Of a DNA stretch of 45,139 bases, positions 39,041 through 45,139 are shown in pieces. Made by a program: the position numbers and the translations under genes. The stretch comes from an uncultured Bacteroides sp. (GTDB lineage: Bacteria; Bacteroidota; Bacteroidia; Bacteroidales; Bacteroidaceae): NCBI GenBank assembly GCA_945965395.1, contig CAMFND010000148.1, positions 1 to 45,139 on the forward strand, given 5' to 3'. The notes beneath the pieces were generated by a model. The model saw nothing but the letters and a program-made list of their open reading frames with translations. It was not told the origin of the DNA and made no database searches. How positions within the stretch are numbered: the stretch's first letter is position 1; each line of letters opens with the position of its first letter.

Positions 39041-39052
39041 TTATTCCTCAAC
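39041..39052. other. att core at the end of ppdK
   Basis: TTATTCCTCAAC (plus strand) covers the stop and last codons of ppdK and repeats exactly at 38924-38935, 117 bp away. It is the likely crossover core and marks the boundary between the mobile element on the left and the chromosome on the right. Confidence 0.6.
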
Positions 39053-41761
39053 AGCCGCCTGCGCCGCAGCCAGTCTTGCGATAGGCACGCGGAACGGTGA
39101 GCAGCTCACGTAATCCAGACCTACCTTGTGGCAGAACTTCACGGACATCGGTTCACCACCGTGTTCACCGCAGATACCGCATTTCAGTTCCGGACGTACG
39201 GAACGGCCTTTGGCTACCGCCATTTCGATGAGCTGGCCCACACCATTCTGGTCGAGTACCTGGAACGGGTCTACCTTCAGAATCTTCTTTTCCAGGTAAA
39301 CCGGCAAGAAGGAAGCGATATCATCGCGAGAGTAACCGAAGGTCATCTGAGTCAGGTCGTTCGTACCGAATGAGAAGTATTCGGCATGTGAAGCGATGCG
39401 GTCGGCAGTCAGGGCGGCACGTGGCACTTCAATCATGGTTCCCACCTTGAACGGAATTTCCACGCCTTCTTCCTTGAACAGTTTGGCAGCAGTTTCACGG
39501 ATCACCTTTTCCTGTGCTTCGAATTCATACAGGATACCAATCAGCGGCACCATGATTTCAGGATGCGGGTCGTAACCTTCCTTCTTCAGTTCACAGGCAG
39601 CACCCAGGATGGCGCGAGTCTGCATTTCAGTAATTTCCGGATACGTATTTCCCAGACGGCAACCACGGTGACCCAGCATCGGGTTGTGTTCGCACAGACT
39701 TTCTACGCGCTGGCGGATATAGTCTACGGTCACACCCATGGCCTGTGCCATCTCTTCCTGACCTTTCAAATCGTGCGGAACGAATTCATGCAACGGCGGG
39801 TCGAGCAGACGTACGTTGACAGGCAGTCCGTCCATGGTCTTGAAGATTTCCTTGAAGTCGGCTTTCTGGTAAGGTAACAGTTTGTCGAGGGCTTTCTTGC
39901 GGCCTTCTACGTCCTTGGCCAGAATCATTTCACGCATGGCCAAAATCTTTTCGTCGTCGAAGAACATGTGTTCCGTACGGCACAGACCGATACCTACGGC
40001 ACCGAAGCCACGGGCATCCTGTGCGTTGCGCGGCGTGTCGGCATTGGTACGGACTTTCAGGCGGGCATATTTATCGCAGAGTTCCATCAGTTCGGCAAAG
40101 TTACCCGACAGTTTGGCCGGCTGGGTCGGAATTTCTCCGGCATATACATATCCGTTGGTTCCGTTGATGGAGATGTAGTCACCTTCTTTCAGTACGACTC
40201 CGTCAATTTCCACCGTACGGGTCTTGTAGTCTACGTTGATGGCTCCGGCACCTGATACACAGCACTTACCCATTCCGCGGGCTACTACAGCTGCGTGTGA
40301 GGTCATACCTCCACGGGCGGTCAGGATACCTTCAGCAGCCTGCATACCAGCCAGGTCTTCCGGAGAAGTTTCAATACGTACCAGTACCACGCGATGGCCG
40401 TTGGTATGCCATTCAGCAGCATCTTCTGCGAAGAAGACGATACGTCCGCAGGCAGCACCCGGAGAAGCCGGCAAACCACGTGTCAGCACGCGGGCACGTC
40501 CCAGTTCTTCCTTGTCGAATACCGGATGCAGCAGTTCGTCCAGCTTATTAGGTTCGCAGCGCATCAAAGCGGTCTTTTCGTCAATCATGCCCTGATGCAG
40601 CATTTCCATGGCGATGCGCACCATAGCGGCACCTGTACGCTTACCGTTACGGGTCTGGAGGAACCAGAGTTTGCCTTCCTGCACGGTAAATTCCATGTCC
40701 TGCATATCGTGGTAGTGATTTTCCAGTTTGGTCTGGAGTTCATCGAGTTCCTTATAGATTTCCGGCATGGCTTCTTCCATAGAAGGATATTTGGCCACAC
40801 GTTCTGCTTCCGAGATACCCTGCAGTTCGGCCCAGCGCTGAGAACCGATCTTGGTAATCTGCTGCGGAGTACGGATACCGGCTACTACGTCTTCACCCTG
40901 CGCATTGATCAGGTATTCACCGTTGAACAGGTCTTCACCGGTAGCGGCGTCGCGTGAGAAGCATACACCCGTAGCCGAAGTCTCACCCATGTTACCGAAT
41001 ACCATGGCCTGTACGTTCACAGCTGTTCCCCACTCTGCCGGAATGCCTTCCATCTTACGGTAAAGGATGGCACGTTCGTTCATCCATGAATCGAATACGG
41101 CACAGATGGCGCCCCACAACTGTTCGTAGGCACATGACGGGAATTCCTGTCCGGTCTGTTTCTTCACGGCTTCCTTGAAGCGGACTACCAGGGTCTTCAG
41201 GTCGTCCACGTCGAGTTCGTTGTCCAGACGTACGCCCTTGGCCTTCTTCACTTCTTCAATGATGGCTTCAAACGGGTCGATGTCTTCCTTGTTCACGGGT
41301 TTCATGCCCAGCACCACGTCGCCGTACATCTGTACGAAGCGGCGGTAAGAGTCCCACGCAAAGCGAGGGTTGTTGGTCTTGCGGGCTAGTCCTTCTACTA
41401 CTTCATCGTTCAGACCCAGGTTCAGAATGGTGTCCATCATCCCCGGCATGGACGCTCTGGCACCCGAACGTACGGAAACGAGCAGCGGATTTTCCACATC
41501 GCCGAACTTCGACTTCATCAGGGCTTCTACTCCCTTGATAGCTTTTTCCACATCGTCTTTCAGCAGCGCAACCACTGCTTCTTTTCCTTTTTCAAAATAT
41601 TCGTTGCAGACTTCGGTTGTTATGGTGAATCCGGGAGGTACAGGCACCCCGATCAGGTTCATCTCGGCCAGGTTTGCGCCCTTGCCACCCAGAAGATTTC
41701 TCATGTCAGCTTTTCCTTCAGCTTGTCCGTTTCCAAAAGTATAGACTCTTTTCTTTTCCAT
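39041..41761 (-). CDS. ppdK: Pyruvate, phosphate dikinase
   Basis: The 906-residue protein has the N-terminal ATP-grasp domain (GGKGANLAEMNLIGVPVPPG near 26-45 and AVNVQAMVFGNMG near 245-257). The phosphohistidine domain carries LTARGGMTSHAAVVARGMGK (about 482-501, catalytic His). The C-terminal PEP/pyruvate barrel has GLCRTEHMFF and FSFGTNDLTQMTFGYSRDD, then CGICGEHGG. It interconverts pyruvate, ATP and phosphate with PEP, AMP and pyrophosphate. It has its own canonical promoter. Its last codons contain the att core, so its 3' end was probably supplied by the inserted element. Confidence 0.96.
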   Translation of the reverse strand: MEKKRVYTFGNGQAEGKADMRNLLGGKGANLAEMNLIGVPVPPGFTITTEVCNEYFEKGKEAVVALLKDDVEKAIKGVEALMKSKFGDVENPLLVSVRSGARASMPGMMDTILNLGLNDEVVEGLARKTNNPRFAWDSYRRFVQMYGDVVLGMKPVNKEDIDPFEAIIEEVKKAKGVRLDNELDVDDLKTLVVRFKEAVKKQTGQEFPSCAYEQLWGAICAVFDSWMNERAILYRKMEGIPAEWGTAVNVQAMVFGNMGETSATGVCFSRDAATGEDLFNGEYLINAQGEDVVAGIRTPQQITKIGSQRWAELQGISEAERVAKYPSMEEAMPEIYKELDELQTKLENHYHDMQDMEFTVQEGKLWFLQTRNGKRTGAAMVRIAMEMLHQGMIDEKTALMRCEPNKLDELLHPVFDKEELGRARVLTRGLPASPGAACGRIVFFAEDAAEWHTNGHRVVLVRIETSPEDLAGMQAAEGILTARGGMTSHAAVVARGMGKCCVSGAGAINVDYKTRTVEIDGVVLKEGDYISINGTNGYVYAGEIPTQPAKLSGNFAELMELCDKYARLKVRTNADTPRNAQDARGFGAVGIGLCRTEHMFFDDEKILAMREMILAKDVEGRKKALDKLLPYQKADFKEIFKTMDGLPVNVRLLDPPLHEFVPHDLKGQEEMAQAMGVTVDYIRQRVESLCEHNPMLGHRGCRLGNTYPEITEMQTRAILGAACELKKEGYDPHPEIMVPLIGILYEFEAQEKVIRETAAKLFKEEGVEIPFKVGTMIEVPRAALTADRIASHAEYFSFGTNDLTQMTFGYSRDDIASFLPVYLEKKILKVDPFQVLDQNGVGQLIEMAVAKGRSVRPELKCGICGEHGGEPMSVKFCHKVGLDYVSCSPFRVPIARLAAAQAAVEE

Positions 41762-41814
41762 GTTTTCTTATATTTGATAAGGTTCAATAATGTTTTTCGT
41801 TGGTCAACCGCTGG

Positions 41815-41845
41815 CAAATCTATACATATTTTATTGAATCCCAAA
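41815..41845 (-). promoter_or_regulatory. ppdK promoter, Bacteroidetes type
   Basis: On the minus strand TTTG (41845-41842) is followed by 19 nt and TAGATTTG (41822-41815), a perfect fit to the -33/-7 consensus. Transcription would start near 41808, giving a leader of about 47 nt to the ATG at 41761. The rest of 41762-41973 shows no clear promoter for rlmD. Confidence 0.75.
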
Positions 41846-41973
41846 TTTTGTGAAGATATTTTTCGACATATTTTGCAACATAGAGTTTGCAAAATGAACT
41901 TCTTCGAAAAACTTAGAAGAATGTCAGGAAAAATGTATAAATTTGCTCCCAAATTGGTTTTATTGAAAAGAAC

Positions 41974-43392
41974 GTGGCAAGAAAGAAAAAAGAACTGCCT
42001 TTACTGGAGAAGGTAACGATAACAGACGTAGCCGCAGAAGGAAAAGCCGTGGCTAAAGTAAACGAGTTGGTAATATTTGTCCCGTATGTAGTGCCGGGCG
42101 ACGTAGTCGATTTACAGGTGAAGCGCAAGAAGAACCATTACGCCGAAGCGGTGGCAGTAAAGTTCCATGAGAAATCACCCCTGCGCACGGAGCCGTTCTG
42201 CAGTCACTTCGGAGTGTGCGGAGGATGCAAATGGCAATGTCTTTCTTACGAGGAACAGCTCAAGTACAAGCAGAAACAAGTGTTCGACAACCTCACCCGT
42301 ATCGGGAAGGTGGAACTGCCGGAATTCCGTCCTATCTTAGGCTCGGAAAAGACCCGCTTTTACCGTAACAAGCTGGAGTTTACATTCTCCAACAAGCGCT
42401 GGCTTACGGAAGAGGAGGTGAAGCAGGATGTGAAGTACGACCAGATGAATGCCGTGGGATTCCATATTCCGGGGGCGTTCGACAAGGTGCTGGCCATCGA
42501 CAAGTGCTGGTTGCAGGACGACATTTCCAACCAGATTCGCAATGCCGTACGCGACTATGCCTACGCGCACAACTTCCCGTTCTTCGACTTGCGCACGCAG
42601 GAAGGACTTCTTCGTAACATCATGATCCGTACCTCGTCTACGGGTGAACTGATGGTGGTGCTGCAGTGCAAGGTGACCGACGACGAAGGCCGCCGCAAGA
42701 TGGAAGAGATGCTGCAGTTCATGGCCGACAGCTTCCCGCAGATTACTTCGCTCATGTATGTCATCAACAACAAGTGCAACGATACCATCGGCGACCTCGA
42801 CGTGGAGGTGTTCAAGGGCAACGACCACATCTTCGAGGAGATGGAGGGACTGCGCTTCAAGGTGGGACCGAAATCGTTCTATCAGACGAACTCTGAACAG
42901 GCCTATAATTTATATAAGGTGGCACGCGAGTTTGCCGGACTTACGGGCAACGAGCTGGTGTACGACCTCTACACGGGTACGGGTACCATCGCCAACTTCG
43001 TGGCACGCCAGGCACGTAAGGTGGTGGGCATCGAATATGTGCCCGAAGCCATCGAGGATGCCAAGGTGAACTCGGCCTTGAACGGCATCGACAACACGCT
43101 GTTCTATGCGGGCGACATGAAGGACATCCTTACCAACGACTTCATTGCGGAACACGGACGTCCGGATGTCATCATCACCGACCCTCCCCGCGCTGGTATG
43201 CACAATGACGTAATCGACGTGATTCTGGCTGCCGAGCCGAAACGCATCGTCTACGTGAGCTGCAACCCGGCCACACAGGCACGCGACCTCCAGCTGCTCG
43301 ACGGCAAGTACAAGGTGACTGCCGTACAGCCTGTCGACATGTTCCCTCACACGCATCACGTGGAAAATGTCGTGCAACTGGAAAGACGCTAA
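41974..43392 (+). CDS. rlmD: 23S rRNA uracil-C5 methyltransferase (RlmD/RumA family)
   Basis: The GTG at 41974 gives 472 residues. A TRAM-like domain (VTITDVAAEGKAVAKVNELV near 14-33) is followed by the iron-sulfur cysteines (CSHFGVCGGCKWQ, about 75-87, and C173-ish in DKCWLQ). The methyltransferase domain has VYDLYTGTGTIANFVARQAR near 329-348, ITDPPRAGMH and the catalytic Cys in YVSCNPATQARDL near 428-440. It methylates U1939 or a similar uridine. It is chromosomal and divergent from ppdK. Confidence 0.9.
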   Translation: MARKKKELPLLEKVTITDVAAEGKAVAKVNELVIFVPYVVPGDVVDLQVKRKKNHYAEAVAVKFHEKSPLRTEPFCSHFGVCGGCKWQCLSYEEQLKYKQKQVFDNLTRIGKVELPEFRPILGSEKTRFYRNKLEFTFSNKRWLTEEEVKQDVKYDQMNAVGFHIPGAFDKVLAIDKCWLQDDISNQIRNAVRDYAYAHNFPFFDLRTQEGLLRNIMIRTSSTGELMVVLQCKVTDDEGRRKMEEMLQFMADSFPQITSLMYVINNKCNDTIGDLDVEVFKGNDHIFEEMEGLRFKVGPKSFYQTNSEQAYNLYKVAREFAGLTGNELVYDLYTGTGTIANFVARQARKVVGIEYVPEAIEDAKVNSALNGIDNTLFYAGDMKDILTNDFIAEHGRPDVIITDPPRAGMHNDVIDVILAAEPKRIVYVSCNPATQARDLQLLDGKYKVTAVQPVDMFPHTHHVENVVQLERR

Positions 43393-43433
43393 ACACTCTC
43401 CCCTATCTTCTAACTTTTAACTGACGCAACAAA

Positions 43434-44360
43434 GTGGCAAGAAATAACTCTGGCAACAACGGCCGACGCCCTATTCCGCGTGCCGCAGCCAAATATACAA
43501 TCTATCCGGTTAATGAACCGGCGGAACTGATGGAGTTCCTTATGAAGAAGATGGACGGCATCAGCCGCACGCGCGTAAAAGCCTTGCTGGCCAACCGCGT
43601 GGTGCTGGTGGACAACAACATCCAGACGCAGTACAACTTTCCCCTGAAGCCGGGCATGAAGGTGCAGGTGAGCCGTGAAAAGAACAAGCACGAGTTCCGC
43701 CACCCCATGCTGAAGATTCTCTACGAGGATGCCTATCTCATCGTGGTGGAGAAGAAGGAAGGACTGCTGTCCGTGGCTACCGACCACCAGAAGGAGCGTA
43801 CCGCACAGCACATTCTGAATGAGTACGTGAAGCGCACGCACCGCAACAACCGTATCTTCGTGGTGCACCGCCTGGACCGCGAAACCTCAGGCATCATGAT
43901 GTATGCCAAGGATGAGAAGACGCAGCACACGCTCCGCGACAACTGGCACAACATCGTGTACGACCGCCGCTACGTGTCCATCGTCATGGGCGACATGGAG
44001 AAAGACCAGGGCACCGTACGCTCCTGGCTCACCGACCGCAAACTGTACGTCAGTTCCTCGCCGGTGGACGACGGAGGCAAGCTCTCCATCACGCACTACC
44101 GCACCATCAAGCGGGCCAACGGCTATTCGCTTATGGAGCTGCAACTGGAAACGGGACGCAAGAACCAGATTCGCGTGCACATGCAGTCGCTCGGCCATCC
44201 GGTGGTGGGCGATGCACGTTATGGTTGCGAAACCGACCCGCTCGGCCGTCTGGCACTCCACGCCTTCAAGCTGTGCTTCTACCACCCGCTTACGGGCGAA
44301 CGGATGGAATTTGAGACTCCCTATCCTGCCCCGTTCAAGAACCTGATGCTGAGAAAATAA
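43434..44360 (+). CDS. RluA-family pseudouridine synthase
   Basis: The GTG at 43434 gives 308 residues. An S4-like N-terminal domain (TRVKALLANRVVLVDNNIQT, about 47-66) is followed by the catalytic motif VVHRLDRETSGIMMYAKDEK near 143-162 (Asp nucleophile in HRLDRETSG). The C-terminal motif LQLETGRKNQIRVHMQSLGH follows near 235-254. The family converts uridine to pseudouridine in rRNA or tRNA; which position cannot be told. It lies 41 nt after rlmD. Confidence 0.9.
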   Translation: MARNNSGNNGRRPIPRAAAKYTIYPVNEPAELMEFLMKKMDGISRTRVKALLANRVVLVDNNIQTQYNFPLKPGMKVQVSREKNKHEFRHPMLKILYEDAYLIVVEKKEGLLSVATDHQKERTAQHILNEYVKRTHRNNRIFVVHRLDRETSGIMMYAKDEKTQHTLRDNWHNIVYDRRYVSIVMGDMEKDQGTVRSWLTDRKLYVSSSPVDDGGKLSITHYRTIKRANGYSLMELQLETGRKNQIRVHMQSLGHPVVGDARYGCETDPLGRLALHAFKLCFYHPLTGERMEFETPYPAPFKNLMLRK

Positions 44361-44369
44361 AAACAATAT

Positions 44370-44996
44370 ATGATAAAAAACCTGATTTTTGATTTCGGAG
44401 GGGTCATCGCCCCTATCAGCCGTGAACAGGCGGTGGAAGCGTTCCGCCAGTTAGGGGTGGCCGATGCCGACCAGCGCCTGGACAAATATCACCAGACGGG
44501 GATTTTCCAAGAATTGGAAGAAGGAAAAATTACTACTGAAGAATTCCAGGAAAAACTGGGACAGTTGTGCGGCGGACGCACACCTAATTGGGAGGAGACG
44601 CGCCAGGCATGGCTGGGCTACTTCACCGGACTGGACGAACGTCTGCTCGACTGCCTGAAGGAGCTGCGCAAGCGCTACAAGCTCTTCGTGCTGAGCAACA
44701 CCAATCCTTACGTGATGGACTGGGCCTGCAGTCCGGCTTTCTCATCAAAGGGAAAACCGCTCAGCGACTATTTTGACAAGCTGTACCTCTCCTACCAGAT
44801 TGGAGTGACCAAGCCCGACCGGCAGATTTTCGACTTCCTGATAGCCGATGCCGACATTCTTCCGTCAGAATCGCTTTTTATTGACGACGGAAACGGCAAC
44901 GTACAGGCAGCCCACCAGCTGGGTTTCCAGACCTACTGCCCGCACAACGGCGAAGACTGGCGCGATGCACTGACGGTACTTCTCCAGAAATCCTGA
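44370..44996 (+). CDS. HAD-family phosphatase
   Basis: The 208-residue protein has the HAD motifs in order: LIFDFGGVIAP (about 5-15, with Asp nucleophile and a Gly-Gly variant), FVLSNTNPYV (about 109-118, motif II Ser), KPDRQIFDF near 150-158 (motif III Lys) and SLFIDDGNGNVQAA near 170-183 (motif IV acids). A helical cap lies between motifs I and II. The substrate is unknown. It lies 9 nt after the pseudouridine synthase gene in the same direction. Confidence 0.88.
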   Translation: MIKNLIFDFGGVIAPISREQAVEAFRQLGVADADQRLDKYHQTGIFQELEEGKITTEEFQEKLGQLCGGRTPNWEETRQAWLGYFTGLDERLLDCLKELRKRYKLFVLSNTNPYVMDWACSPAFSSKGKPLSDYFDKLYLSYQIGVTKPDRQIFDFLIADADILPSESLFIDDGNGNVQAAHQLGFQTYCPHNGEDWRDALTVLLQKS

Positions 44997-45042
44997 AAAA
45001 ACGTCCTTACGTTTGAGTGAAAAAATAGCGTAGTTTCCTTTA

Positions 45043-45063
45043 ACCTTTTGATTGTCAAAAGGT
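45043..45063 (+). terminator. Hairpin after the HAD gene
   Basis: ACCTTTTGA (45043-45051) and TCAAAAGGT (45055-45063) form a perfect 9-bp stem with a 3-nt loop, 46 nt after the HAD gene stop. No long T-run follows. The remainder to the window end shows no gene. Confidence 0.5.
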
Positions 45064-45139
45064 AATCGGCGCATAGAAAATAGGCAGGTAACGATTAGGT
45101 GACAAAAATCCATCGCTTGCTTGCGTTTTTCTGCATAAC

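Noticed and set aside
41974-43456. Near-identical GTGGCAAGAAA starts of rlmD and the pseudouridine synthase gene
   Set aside because: Both encode a basic Met-Ala-Arg start, which is common in RNA-binding proteins; probably coincidence.
1-45139. CRISPR arrays, tRNA or rRNA genes and insertion sequences
   Set aside because: I saw no regular spaced repeats, no tRNA-like cloverleaf and no transposase; the only clear mobile insertion inside the element is the group II intron.

Overview
The window looks like a gut Bacteroidales chromosome (Bacteroides, Phocaeicola or Parabacteroides type) carrying most of an integrative and conjugative element (ICE). The evidence is promoters of the Bacteroidetes form (TTTG about 19-22 nt before TAnnTTTG), a Bacteroidetes histone H1-like protein, and a CTnDOT-type set of transfer proteins (TraA, TraE-G, TraJ, TraK, TraM-O).

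Layout. Positions 1-880 hold the end of an unidentified gene coupled to a DarG-type macrodomain antitoxin. Positions 961-8678 (minus strand) hold accessory genes: a histone-like protein, two envelope proteins, a topoisomerase-type zinc-ribbon protein, a VirB5-like secreted protein, a Toprim/DUF3991 primase-like protein, an ArdC antirestriction protein, a protein fused to a MutS domain I, and a DUF4099/DUF3945 protein. Positions 8769-12122 (plus strand) hold a peptidoglycan hydrolase, a DUF5714 protein, an ArsC-type arsenate reductase, a DUF4112 membrane protein and a DNA alkyltransferase. Positions 12093-31265 (minus strand) hold the conjugation machine: TraX, the VirD4 coupling protein, TraO, TraN (VirB9), TraM (VirB10), TraL-like, TraK (VirB8), TraJ (VirB6), three secreted proteins, TraG (VirB4), TraF, TraE, TraD-like, an HTH protein, TraB-like and TraA (ParA). 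A group II intron of 2,563 nt splits traE, and splicing restores a complete DUF4134 protein. Positions 31619-33742 (plus) encode a RecD2 helicase. Positions 33838-35882 (minus) encode the relaxase and its accessory protein behind a hairpin-rich oriT candidate. Positions 37213-38712 encode the tyrosine integrase, followed by its att region. From 39041 the sequence is chromosomal: ppdK, rlmD, an RluA-family pseudouridine synthase and a HAD phosphatase.

How it works together. One promoter form, GATGTTGTG(C/A)ATTT followed 22-23 nt later by an NNNNTTTG box, occurs four times. It stands before the tra operon, before the mob operon, and face to face between the accessory operon and the hydrolase operon. 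I infer that the whole transfer programme is switched together. The element sits at the 3' end of ppdK. The end is marked by a second, synonymously diverged copy of the last ppdK codons and by helically phased GTGTAAGC repeats that look like integrase arm sites. The far end of the element was not found and probably lies left of the window.

All family assignments come from reading the translated sequences by eye. No database search was run.
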